Shown here: positions 24,656-32,068 of the stretch, piece after piece
Layout of the letters: each line of letters begins with the position of its first letter
Position numbering within the stretch: the stretch's first letter is position 1
From: Planctomycetaceae bacterium
GTDB taxonomy: Bacteria; Planctomycetota; Planctomycetia; Planctomycetales; Planctomycetaceae
DNA length: 33,535 nt
Assembly: GCA_029259845.1 (NCBI GenBank)
Contig: JAJDEI010000228.1
Location: 1 to 33,535 of the forward strand
Direction: 5' to 3'
Notes under the pieces: generated by a model
What the model saw: only the letters and a program-made list of their open reading frames with translations
What the model was told of the DNA's origin: nothing
Database searches by the model: none
Made by a program: the position numbers and the translations under genes

Positions 24656-25903
24656 TCATTCGATGATGCGGACCGTTGGCGGTTCCGCGTAGTCGGTCCA
24701 TGCGGTGTCCAAGAGGGCCGCATCGGGGCGTCCGTCGTGAAGCACGTACCGATAGCGTGACGTGAGTGGCTGTTCCGGCTCAATCGTCATTTCGCCGAGC
24801 ACGACCGGTGTGTAGACAAAATACGGTTTGCTCGGATGCAGTCTTACTGGCGCAGGGAACCGGAGATTGTCCGGATGCTGCAGGACGGCAACACCGCACG
24901 GGCGCCCCTGGAGTACTCCGAACAGATCGGTCCAGCGGGGCCGCGTATGATTCCCATCGGCCCGCGACTTTCCCTCACTGGTGAGAAAATCGCTTTTCGT
25001 CGGGTCGAGCCACGCGGAGTTGCCGCGAAACGCCATTCCGCCATAGTGAAACTCCTGCACGACCAGGGGCAGTTCCGTTGCGCATCGCTGCTCCGATTCG
25101 AGGTCGATCAGGAACATGTCCGTCCGGTCATAAACTCGTATGGTCCATGTTTCGTCGAGAACCGTTACCGGCTCCGGCTTGGCAGAGAGGTCGACGTGCC
25201 TGAGGCGGACCGAGAAATCGCCGAACACCGGACCGCTGGCAAGGCTCGTTACCTCGACGTGCTCAACGGCTCCTGTTCCGCCGGCCTGGTTCCAGAAATC
25301 GACCGGCCGCCCGTCGAATTCAGTCTTCACCCAGGCATTGAAGATGCCGTGCTGATGCGGATGGTCGGCGGGAAAGGCTGCGGTCAGCACACGCCCGCCG
25401 GGTGTCTGCAACGGGTGAATGAAACCGCTGCGGCGATAGACGGTATCGAGGCCGGCGGGCGGGGCGACGGCCGCCGTGTGATACGTGAGCACCGGCTTGC
25501 CCCGCACGTTGACCGTGACGGATCGGCCGTCGTCCGTGCACGTTACGGCTGTTTTTCGGTCGCGGTCAAAACGGGTCGCCGACAACCGATAGCTTCTCGC
25601 CTGATGTGCCGGAAGACGGTCGTGCAGCATCCACACGGCCTGCGGCGGCTCGGCGTCGGCGGCGGCGGCGGCGGTGCGTTGAACGGGCAGCTCTTCTCCG
25701 CTGTCAATCTGCTGCAACCAAATTGTCTTCGCGTCGGCGAGTTGGGGCGGGAGGGGGAACAGAATGGGGACATGCTGGCGTTCGTGGTCACCGGCTTTGA
25801 CCTCCACGACGACGCTTTCCCGGGCGGACGTCGTTCCCGGAACGCTGGCGGCCAGTGTGATCGCGGTTACCGTCCACGCGACGCAGCCTGGGACGAACTT
25901 CAT
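24656..25903 (-). CDS. Exported DUF6807 (PmoA-like) protein
   Basis: A 415-residue protein from ATG 25901-25903 with GGAGAAG just upstream. A signal peptide (MKFVPGCVAWTVTAITLAAS) indicates export. The DUF6807 hallmark AAFPADHPHQHGIFNAWVKT lies near residue 180, followed by FWNQAGG, EFHYGGMAFRGNSAW and the late GVAVLQHPDNLRFPAP. This family is often labelled methane oxygenase PmoA, but it has no relation to particulate methane monooxygenase. It is typically found in polysaccharide-related clusters of planctomycetes and Bacteroidetes. The histidine-rich motif may bind metal or a sugar; the reaction is unknown. It sits between a GH10-like gene and a GT4 gene in the same direction, supporting a carbohydrate context. 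Confidence 0.85.
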   Translation of the reverse strand: MKFVPGCVAWTVTAITLAASVPGTTSARESVVVEVKAGDHERQHVPILFPLPPQLADAKTIWLQQIDSGEELPVQRTAAAAADAEPPQAVWMLHDRLPAHQARSYRLSATRFDRDRKTAVTCTDDGRSVTVNVRGKPVLTYHTAAVAPPAGLDTVYRRSGFIHPLQTPGGRVLTAAFPADHPHQHGIFNAWVKTEFDGRPVDFWNQAGGTGAVEHVEVTSLASGPVFGDFSVRLRHVDLSAKPEPVTVLDETWTIRVYDRTDMFLIDLESEQRCATELPLVVQEFHYGGMAFRGNSAWLDPTKSDFLTSEGKSRADGNHTRPRWTDLFGVLQGRPCGVAVLQHPDNLRFPAPVRLHPSKPYFVYTPVVLGEMTIEPEQPLTSRYRYVLHDGRPDAALLDTAWTDYAEPPTVRIIE

Positions 25904-25940
25904 CGATTCTTCTCCGGTCTTGGCTCACCTTCCCGGACAT

Positions 25941-25970
25941 CTTGTTCCCAAGCGACCGCTTGGGAACAAG
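25941..25970. repeat. R3-type perfect palindrome
   Basis: CTTGTTCCCAAGCG and CGCTTGGGAACAAG are perfect complements separated by two bases. The core GTTCCCAA...TTGGGAAC is shared with the R3 array upstream of ribD. It lies in the 99-base gap between the GH10-like and DUF6807 genes and could attenuate or stabilise their transcript. Confidence 0.7.
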
Positions 25971-26002
25971 GAAGGATTCGCGCACTAGATGCGCGTTCCA
26001 CA

Positions 26003-27493
26003 TCACCCGTGCCCGATGTGCTGTTGGCACTGCATGGCATTGTAGGCGAGTTTGGTAGTCCCGTCCGGGCGCAGCAGGCCGGCGTTGGGGAAGTGGTGGG
26101 GGGCGGCGTCGGAAAAGTGGTTCCAATAGACGCCGGTGACGGCCGGTTTGGCCATCAACAGGGGGACGAACGTCTCGATCCACTCCGCCTGCGCCTCTTC
26201 GCTGCAGGGCTGGTTCCAAACCGGCGTGGCGACTTCCAGATCGTCATCCGCGACCGGGTCGGTGGCGAGCGACGAGGGAAATGCCAGGGTGATGTGCAAC
26301 TGGATGCCCAGCCGGCTCCAATCGTCGATCAGCCGGGAAAAACTGAACATGTCGCGGGAAAGGCAACCGTGCGGACGGTATCCCACGCTCAGTTCCAGGT
26401 TCACGCCGGCGAGCCCCAGATTGGAGCGGACGACCGCGTCGGCGAACTGGAATGGAGAAAGACGATGCTGGCCCCGCGCCTGATAATCCCCCCACGGCTG
26501 ATCGATACGGATGAACAATTGGGCGTCGTCGTCGGTGCGTCCGGCCGTTTCCAGCGTGCGGGCCACCAGTCCCAGCCGGTTTTCTTCGCTGATGGCGAGG
26601 GCACCGCCACTGTTGCCGTAGGCGGAGACCTCCCACAGCCGAATGCGGCCCATGTAACGCGAGACGGCCGTTTCGACCCAGTCGCAGACGAAACTCTGCA
26701 TGTTGACGATGTCGTTTTCCCAGGGCTGCAACCATCCGGGAAGCCCGCCGGTTCCCAGGTCGATCAGTGGTCCGCCGCGCGGGAGCTGCCGGTGCTCAAC
26801 ACAGCAATCAAGCAGGCCGTCGACAATCTCCCATTGGTACTGTCCTTCGACCGGCTCGATCCGTTTCCATTCGATGGGGAGGGCCGCTGCCTGGAACAGG
26901 GAGCAAAACTGTTCCCGGGTCTGTTCGTCCGGCAGGCCCCACGGGAGCCCGCATCCAAGCGAGGCGGGCAGATTTTCGGTGGCCCGGTAAGAAATCGCCA
27001 GACGTTGGTCAGTATAGGCCCTTAACAGCAGGTCCGAGGCCTTGCAGGCTTCGACGAGCGCCTCACGGGCGAGGCGGCTGGACTGTTCCGGGTCGTCCTG
27101 GTCGGCCGACGCCTGAGCCAACAGCCGAAAGGCGCGACGCTCCGCTTCGCGAAATTCGTCCGGGATCACCATGTGGATCTGTTCCCAGACCGCCGACTGG
27201 TCCCGCAGTTCGGCGATTCTGCCGCGCGCGAGTTCCAGCGCAAGCAGATAGGGCGTCTCCCGCTCACGCAGTGACGATGTCGACAGCACGGGGCGTCCGA
27301 AGCCTTCGACGGGAAACGCCACATGGAGCTTGCCGCTGTCCGAATTCAACCGCCGACAAACGAGCAGATTGCCGGAGATCTCAACCTGCGTGGGGAAAAC
27401 GTGCCGGTCGAATCCGCTGACGTAAGCGCGGTGGATCTCCGGCCAATCGGCCAGCAACTCCGTCGGAGAGATCAAAAACCGCATCACGCCCAT
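26003..27493 (-). CDS. GH10-like (endo-xylanase-like) TIM-barrel protein
   Basis: The 496-residue product starts at ATG 27491-27493, with GGAGG five bases before it. The frame stays open another 173 codons, but these run through R1 copy C and are unlikely to be translated. Residues 1-170 form a beta-rich N-terminal domain, followed by a GH10-like barrel: WKRIEPVEGQYQWEIVDGLL, then RIRLWEVSAYGN, then GVNLELSVGY, then VTGVYWNHFSDAAPHHFPNA and DGTTKLAYNAM. The presumed nucleophile E367 is kept. At the acid/base position, where GH10 has DVVNE, the sequence is W-E-V-S-A (residues 287-291), so the acid/base Glu is missing. It may bind glycans or use another mechanism. No signal peptide is visible. 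It heads the DUF6807/GT4 operon. Confidence 0.75.
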   Translation of the reverse strand: MGVMRFLISPTELLADWPEIHRAYVSGFDRHVFPTQVEISGNLLVCRRLNSDSGKLHVAFPVEGFGRPVLSTSSLRERETPYLLALELARGRIAELRDQSAVWEQIHMVIPDEFREAERRAFRLLAQASADQDDPEQSSRLAREALVEACKASDLLLRAYTDQRLAISYRATENLPASLGCGLPWGLPDEQTREQFCSLFQAAALPIEWKRIEPVEGQYQWEIVDGLLDCCVEHRQLPRGGPLIDLGTGGLPGWLQPWENDIVNMQSFVCDWVETAVSRYMGRIRLWEVSAYGNSGGALAISEENRLGLVARTLETAGRTDDDAQLFIRIDQPWGDYQARGQHRLSPFQFADAVVRSNLGLAGVNLELSVGYRPHGCLSRDMFSFSRLIDDWSRLGIQLHITLAFPSSLATDPVADDDLEVATPVWNQPCSEEAQAEWIETFVPLLMAKPAVTGVYWNHFSDAAPHHFPNAGLLRPDGTTKLAYNAMQCQQHIGHG

Positions 27494-28084
27494 GCCGTCC
27501 TCCGGCAGGACGAGCGGTCGGCGCTCCACCTGCAAGTCGTATCCCGGCTGCACGTTGGATCGAAAAGCCGAGGGTGGGCGATCACGAACTTCACCACTCT
27601 CCTTCGCAAATTGCCGCGTTTGGACGGAACCGGGGGACCGGGCACGCGGAATGGGAAACACCGAATGGGAAAAGCGTGCCGGAGGCCCCCGAATGTTCAG
27701 TCGCGACTCCGCAGCGGAACTCTGTGTGTGACCGGCAAGTGTATCCGCCGGCAGATTGATGTTCAAGAAAGCTGCCCTATACTGTGTGGGACCGGGGGTA
27801 TCCGTTCGATGGTGGTACTCGCTCATTTCATGGCGGCTGGGGCGTTGTTGAGGCAGCGGAAACGTGTCCTGAGACCGAACACTGGGGCCGTCACGTGGCT
27901 CGTTCACTGTCCACAGCCCCAGAGTTCCGAGCGGCTGACTCATCATCGGTGTCAGATCGCCCCAGCCACCCCCCACCAGTGAGCGGATGCACCCGTGTGC
28001 GACCGCGTTCATCCCGGTCTCTGGACCGGATGTGAGGACGCCTTCCCTGGCTTATGAATCCCAAGAACCGACGGAACCCAATCG
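27494..28084. other. Divergent region between GH10-like gene and purC, with R1 copy C
   Basis: A 591-base spacer. R1 copy C occupies 27794-27994. The remaining parts (27494-27793 and 27995-28084) must contain both promoters; no clear -35/-10 pair was found. The open frame across it is the non-translated extension of the GH10-like gene. Confidence 0.55.
27794..27994 (-). repeat. R1 structured repeat, copy C (intact)
   Basis: Read on the minus strand it starts GGGTGCATCCGCTCACTGGT and ends CATCGAACGGATACCCCC. The two ends are imperfect complements over about 22 bases. Next inside, GGTGGCTGGGGCG faces CGCCCCAGCCGCC, and in the middle CTGGGGC faces GCCCCAG. Copies A and B contain the same blocks in the same order. 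This is the uninterrupted reference copy. Confidence 0.8.
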
Positions 28085-28972
28085 ATGACTGCTGCCCTGC
28101 TGACGACCGCTCTTACCGGTGTGCCTGCACGACACGGCAAAGTTCGCGATCTGTATGACTTCGGCGACCGGCTGCTGCTGGTGGCGACCGACCGGATCAG
28201 CGCGTTTGACTTTGTGTTGCCGTCCGGCATCCCCGACAAGGGGCGGGTGCTGACGAAAATCAGCGAGTTCTGGTTCAACAAGCTCGGCGTCCCGCATCAC
28301 TTGCTCAGCATGGATCCGACGACGCTTCCGTTGCCGGAAGGGACCGACGTCAGTGGCCTGGAAGGCCGCAGCATGGTGGTCCGCAAGACCGAAGTCGTCC
28401 CTGTCGAGTGCGTCGTTCGAGGGTATTTGTCAGGCTCCGGATGGAAGGAATACCAAAACAGCGGCACCGTCTGCGGCGTTGAGTTGCCGTCCGGATTGCG
28501 GGAAAGCGAGCAACTCCCCGAACCGATCTTCACGCCGACAACGAAGGCCGAAGAGGGGCACGACATGCCAATGACATTCGCCCAGGTGGAGGCCGCGATT
28601 GGTGCCGAACGGGCCGCACAGATTCGCGACTTGTCCCTCGACATCTTTCGCCGCGGCTCCGAGTATGCCCGCACGGAAGGGCTGATCATTGCGGATACGA
28701 AGTTCGAGTTCGGCGTCGTTGGCGGCGAACTGCTGCTGATCGACGAAGTGCTCACGCCGGACAGCAGCCGCTTCTGGCCGGAGGATCAGTATGAACCGGG
28801 ACATGGGCAACCGTCATTCGACAAGCAGTTCGTCCGCGACTGGCTGCTGCAATCAGACTGGGACCGCCAGAGCACTCCTCCCGGACTGCCGGACGACGTT
28901 GTGGCGAAGACCCGCGAGAAGTACATCGAAGCCTACGAGCGGCTGTCGCAGCAGTTCTTTGCGTGGAAGTGA
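28085..28972 (+). CDS. purC: Phosphoribosylaminoimidazole-succinocarboxamide synthase PurC
   Basis: The enzyme joins CAIR and aspartate using ATP to make SAICAR in purine biosynthesis, in the cytosol. The 295-residue length is that of the longer, yeast-type SAICAR synthetases. Motifs run in order: [20 protein letters not shown] (nucleotide binding), [72 protein letters not shown] and [12 protein letters not shown]. The ATG at 28085 has no strong ribosome binding site. The downstream genes are unrelated to purines, so it appears to stand alone. R1 copy C and the divergent GH10-like gene lie upstream. Confidence 0.95.
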   Translation: MTAALLTTALTGVPARHGKVRDLYDFGDRLLLVATDRISAFDFVLPSGIPDKGRVLTKISEFWFNKLGVPHHLLSMDPTTLPLPEGTDVSGLEGRSMVVRKTEVVPVECVVRGYLSGSGWKEYQNSGTVCGVELPSGLRESEQLPEPIFTPTTKAEEGHDMPMTFAQVEAAIGAERAAQIRDLSLDIFRRGSEYARTEGLIIADTKFEFGVVGGELLLIDEVLTPDSSRFWPEDQYEPGHGQPSFDKQFVRDWLLQSDWDRQSTPPGLPDDVVAKTREKYIEAYERLSQQFFAWK

Positions 28973-29023
28973 GCGGGAGGGCGGTCGAAGGAGATCGACA
29001 CCCGAACGGACTTTCGATGCCTT

Positions 29024-29055
29024 GATCTGAGATTTGAAGTTTGAAATCTCAGATC
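29024..29055. repeat. Perfect 12-bp inverted repeat after purC
   Basis: GATCTGAGATTT (29024-29035) and AAATCTCAGATC (29044-29055) are exact complements with an 8-base loop. It sits 52 bases after the purC stop and is followed by more TGAAATCCAAAATCC-type sequence. It may be a transcription-end structure or a GATTTGAAATC-type spacer repeat. Confidence 0.65.
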
Positions 29056-29113
29056 TGAAATCCAAAATCCCTGCCCCCCCCGACCCCAGCCCAACGACTT
29101 TCCGCGCGGCGTC

Positions 29114-30070
29114 ATGGCACAGACTTTTCTCGAATACCTCGACGCTCTCGCTGAGCGGAATTTGGCCTGGCCACAGCCTCCGCAGCCGAAGCCGCTTCCG
29201 GCCAAACCGACGCTCAAGCCGCTGCCGGACATCCGAGCCGTGACGTGGTCGGTCTACGGGACGCTGCTCACGATCACCGACGGGAAGCTGCTGCATCTGC
29301 ATCCCGATGCGGTCCGTAATCAGATCGCCCTGCAGAAGACGATCGAAGAATTCCGTATGTGGTTCAGCATGTCCCGCAAGCCGGGGCAGCCTTGGGAGTA
29401 CATGCTCCGGCAGTACGAGCGGATGGTCAAGACGTTTCAAATGGCCGGCACCAAACGCAAGGGAGACTTCCCGCACGTCGACTCGTCACGCATCTGGGAA
29501 CGGCTCATCGACCGGCTGCAGCAGAACGAATACACCTGGGACCGGGACACCTACGGAGACGAGGCGGACTATGCGGACAAAGTGGCGTATTTCTTTCATG
29601 CGAACCTGCAGGGCGTCCGCGCGGCCCCGAATGCGGCAGACACTTTGATCCAGTTGATGCAAAGAGGCGTCGTCAACGGGCTGCTCGCGGACACGCAGCC
29701 GTTCACGATGGCTCAGTTGTTGAACGTGTTGGAGGTGCGGGATAAACTGCAAACCGGAGAGCAATTGTTCGTCCAGCCGCTGTTGACGGAGACGCACCGT
29801 TTGGGGGTTCGCAAGCCGTCGCCCACGTTGTACGAAGGTGCGGTCCGGCGGGCCCATCAATCCGGGTTCGAGCCGCACCAGGTGCTGCACGTGAGCCATC
29901 GGCTGACCGATGATCTGGGCATCGCCGGCGAATTTGGATTTCGCACGGCCCTGTATGTCGGAGATCGTCACAGTTGCCGGGTCACCGCCGAGCAACTTAA
30001 CGATCCGGATCACAAACCGGACCGCTTGATTACCGACCTCGCTCAAGTATTGGATATTGTCGTCACCTAG
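29114..30070 (+). CDS. HAD-superfamily-fold protein lacking the nucleophile Asp
   Basis: A 318-residue protein with the layout of haloacid-dehalogenase-like hydrolases. After a Pro-rich lead (residues 18-38) motif I reads AVTWSVYGTLLTI. In active relatives this is F-D-V-Y-G-T, so the nucleophile Asp is Ser46 here. A long helical cap (residues 70-165) follows, then GVVNGLLADTQPF at the motif II position, VRKPSPTLYEGAVRRA with the motif III region Lys, and HVSHRLTDDLGIAGEFGFRT. In that last motif the usual HVGD is HVSH, so Asp is His262. Two catalytic carboxylates are thus missing, making normal phosphatase or dehalogenase chemistry unlikely. It may be a binding or regulatory HAD. The GNAT gene starts 4 bases after its stop. 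Confidence 0.75.
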   Translation: MAQTFLEYLDALAERNLAWPQPPQPKPLPAKPTLKPLPDIRAVTWSVYGTLLTITDGKLLHLHPDAVRNQIALQKTIEEFRMWFSMSRKPGQPWEYMLRQYERMVKTFQMAGTKRKGDFPHVDSSRIWERLIDRLQQNEYTWDRDTYGDEADYADKVAYFFHANLQGVRAAPNAADTLIQLMQRGVVNGLLADTQPFTMAQLLNVLEVRDKLQTGEQLFVQPLLTETHRLGVRKPSPTLYEGAVRRAHQSGFEPHQVLHVSHRLTDDLGIAGEFGFRTALYVGDRHSCRVTAEQLNDPDHKPDRLITDLAQVLDIVVT

Positions 30071-30074
30071 TCGC

Positions 30075-30491
30075 ATGCAGATCCGGACCTACGAGTACTC
30101 CGATGAACGGGGTGTGATCGACCTGTGGAACGAAGTGCTGCCGGATAGCGCGCCGCACAACGAGCCTGCAATATCGCTGCGAAACAAGTTGGCCATTGAC
30201 GGAAGCCTGATCCTGGTCGCTGTCGAGAGTCGCAACATTGTTGGGACCGTGATGGGTGGGTACGACGGCCATCGTGGCTGGGTCTATTCACTTGCCGTGC
30301 TGCCATCTCGTCGACGCCGCGGCGTCGGTACTGTACTTGTTCGTGAGTTGGAAACACGGCTCCAAAGACGAGGGTGCTTGAAGGTTAACTTGCAAATCCG
30401 CGCGTCAATCACCGGTGTGGTGGCGTTCTACGAGCGACTGGGATATGACGTCGAGGAACGCCTGAGTTTGGGAAAGCGGCTTTACGAATAG
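30075..30491 (+). CDS. GNAT-family N-acetyltransferase, YpeA-like
   Basis: A 138-residue acetyltransferase that would use acetyl-CoA; the acceptor is unknown. The order of motifs matches YpeA-type GNATs: MQIRTYEYSDERGVIDLWNE, then IVGTVMGGYDGHRGWVYSLA, then the acetyl-CoA loop SRRRRGVGTVLVRELE, then KVNLQIRASITGVVAFYERL and GYDVEERLSLGKRL. I chose ATG 30075 over an in-frame start six codons earlier because the family begins at this residue and the earlier one overlaps the preceding gene. The 4-base spacing suggests co-transcription with the HAD-fold gene. Confidence 0.85.
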   Translation: MQIRTYEYSDERGVIDLWNEVLPDSAPHNEPAISLRNKLAIDGSLILVAVESRNIVGTVMGGYDGHRGWVYSLAVLPSRRRRGVGTVLVRELETRLQRRGCLKVNLQIRASITGVVAFYERLGYDVEERLSLGKRLYE

Positions 30492-30542
30492 CCGCCGCAT
30501 CGTCAACAATCCGGCTCTGAATTCACAAGAGACTTTCGCACC

Positions 30543-31046
30543 ATGCCGCCGCAATCACTCTACGACGTCACACAATTCGACTTCGACAACCCGATGTTCG
30601 ATCTCGATGAGATTCGCAAGGTGAATCCGCAACGGCACGAAATGGAACAACTGACGGGCGTCGTGCATATCGACCGGGACAACGACGGGTTGGTCGGATT
30701 CAAGGACATTACCCACGACGAGTTTTGGATTCAGGGACACATGCCGGGCTTCCCGCTGATGCCGGGCGTGATCCTCTGCGAGTGCGCGGCTCAGCTCGCC
30801 GGATTCTACGCGCGCAAATATGACATTCTCGGAGCGGGCGATTTTCTCGGCTTCGGCGGAATGAGCGACGTCCGTTTTCGGGGAGCCGTCTTTCCCGGCT
30901 GCCGCCTGGTGATCGGTGCCCGCGCCACGCGCGTTCGCCCCAAACGGCGGGCCGAATTCGAGTTCCAAGGCTTCGTCAACGAAAAGATGGTCTTCAGCGG
31001 CAACATGATCGGCGTGCCAATCGACCGAGACCATCGGATCGGCTAG
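30543..31046 (+). CDS. FabA/FabZ-type 3-hydroxyacyl-[ACP] dehydratase-like protein
   Basis: A 167-residue hot-dog-fold protein. The active-site segment GHMPGFPLMPGVILCECAAQ holds the catalytic His66 and Glu80, 14 residues apart as in FabZ. The flanking DEFWIQGH and FGGMSDVRFRGAVFPGC also fit. It would dehydrate 3-hydroxyacyl-ACP in fatty acid or a related acyl pathway. It has a longer N-terminus than FabZ (about 12 extra residues), and no fab, lpx or acyl-carrier genes are adjacent. It may therefore serve a specialised acyl pathway rather than housekeeping synthesis. The start is ATG 30543, with AAGAGA upstream. It lies 51 bp after the GNAT gene on the same strand. Confidence 0.85.
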   Translation: MPPQSLYDVTQFDFDNPMFDLDEIRKVNPQRHEMEQLTGVVHIDRDNDGLVGFKDITHDEFWIQGHMPGFPLMPGVILCECAAQLAGFYARKYDILGAGDFLGFGGMSDVRFRGAVFPGCRLVIGARATRVRPKRRAEFEFQGFVNEKMVFSGNMIGVPIDRDHRIG

Positions 31047-31065
31047 TGTGTCATCCCGTCTTGGC

Positions 31066-31117
31066 GTTGGAGTTCAGCCTTTAGGCTGCGAAAACAAGCG
31101 AAAGCTTGAACTCCAAC
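31066..31117. repeat. Cloverleaf-shaped inverted repeat
   Basis: The outer stem GTTGGAGTTC/GAACTCCAAC (31066-31075, 31108-31117) encloses two small hairpins: AGCCT-TT-AGGCT (31076-31087) and CAAGC-GAAA-GCTTG (31095-31108, sharing one base with the outer stem), the latter with a GNRA-type tetraloop. This 3-way-junction palindrome resembles a spacer repeat I recall from planctomycete genomes. It lies between the dehydratase gene and trmB. Confidence 0.7.
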
Positions 31118-31151
31118 TCCCCAATTGAAGTTTGACCGAATTCTCCCCGCC

Positions 31152-31823
31152 ATGAGCCAATCGCCAGCCGTGCACAGCCGGGACCGGGCGGTGCAACCCA
31201 CGGATCTGAAACCGTACCTTTTCTCCCTCTCTGATGTGCAGGACGAACTCGGCAGCGTCCTGGATTGGCCGACGTTGTTCGGAAACGGGCATCCGGTTGA
31301 GATCGACGTCGGTTGCGCGCGCGGCCTGTTTCTCGTGTCCTCCGCAGAGGCGAATCCGCACGTCAATTACCTCGGGATCGAGACCGATTGCGGCAAATCG
31401 CGGCACAGCGCTCAACGACTCAAACGGAGACAGCTCTCCAATGTACGCGTGCTGAGGGGCGATGCACGCATCGCACTGGGACAGATGATCAGCCCGCATT
31501 CTGTTGCCGCCATCCATGTCTACTTTCCTGATCCGTGGTGGAAGAGAAAGCATCGCCGTCGCCGCGTGTTCACCAACAAGTTCGTCGGCCTCTGCGCCAA
31601 AGCCCTCAAGCCGGGCGGTCTGCTGCATTCCTGGACTGATGTGGCGGAGTATTTTGAAGTGATTGCCGCCCTGATGAACCATGATCCCCGCTTCGAGGCA
31701 TTGCCGCCCCCCGAGGAACAGCAACCCGCTCACGACATGGATTATCAGACGAGCTTCGAGCGGAAAAAACGCAAGACCGGACAACCCATTCACCGAGGCT
31801 GCTGGAAGCTGCGCGATCCCTGA
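31152..31823 (+). CDS. trmB: tRNA (guanine-N7-)-methyltransferase TrmB
   Basis: This SAM-dependent enzyme makes m7G46 in the variable loop of tRNA. The 223-residue product has the SAM-binding motif PVEIDVGCARGLFLVSSA (about residues 48-65), IETDCGKSRHSAQR, and the TrmB hallmark VYFPDPWWKRKHRRRR. After it come VFTNKFVGLCAKALKPGGLL, HSWTDVAEYF and the C-terminal YQTSFERKKRKTGQPIHRG. The start is ATG 31152; an in-frame ATG nine codons earlier lies next to the cloverleaf repeat and gives an unusual N-terminus. The remaining ~45-residue lead is slightly longer than in E. coli-type proteins. Confidence 0.94.
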   Translation: MSQSPAVHSRDRAVQPTDLKPYLFSLSDVQDELGSVLDWPTLFGNGHPVEIDVGCARGLFLVSSAEANPHVNYLGIETDCGKSRHSAQRLKRRQLSNVRVLRGDARIALGQMISPHSVAAIHVYFPDPWWKRKHRRRRVFTNKFVGLCAKALKPGGLLHSWTDVAEYFEVIAALMNHDPRFEALPPPEEQQPAHDMDYQTSFERKKRKTGQPIHRGCWKLRDP

Positions 31824-31898
31824 GGCGACGTGTCTGTTGTTGAGCGCCCGTTCGCAAGCGCTCCCGGCGGGAAGGTGCCAAGGGACGTTTCCCCGAGA

Positions 31899-32042
31899 GG
31901 GTGGCTGGGGCGCTCTGACGCAGGGAGGTCTCTCACGCCCGTTTTCCGGGGCCGTGTGCGGTCCAGGCAACTCACCCCCGGCCCCAGACGCGAAACGCTT
32001 CCGACAAGTGCGCGACCCAAATCTCGCCCCAGCCACTCTGAG
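31899..32042 (+). repeat. R1-related repeat, diverged copy D
   Basis: GGGTGGCTGGGGCGCTCTGA at the left faces CTCGCCCCAGCCACTCTGA at the right. In the middle GGGGCCGTG faces CGGCCCCAG. The arm sequences and their order match the inner part of R1, but the connecting sequences differ. It fills the spacer between convergent trmB and the ZIP gene. Confidence 0.6.
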
Positions 32043-32068
32043 CGCGGGAAGTAAACTCCGACGCGTTC

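Noticed and set aside
24656-25903. Methane monooxygenase subunit PmoA
   Set aside because: The family label PmoA is historical; the protein has a signal peptide and the DUF6807 HPHQHGIFNAW motif, not the membrane helices of the methane enzyme.
24836-27025. A 729-codon open frame on the + strand
   Set aside because: It lies opposite the DUF6807 and GH10-like genes, is a by-product of high-GC codon usage, and its translation matches no family; the minus-strand genes have signal peptide, ribosome binding sites and family motifs.
31066-31117. tRNA-like cloverleaf
   Set aside because: It is 52 bases, lacks an anticodon arm, T-loop consensus and CCA-proximal features; it fits a palindromic repeat better.
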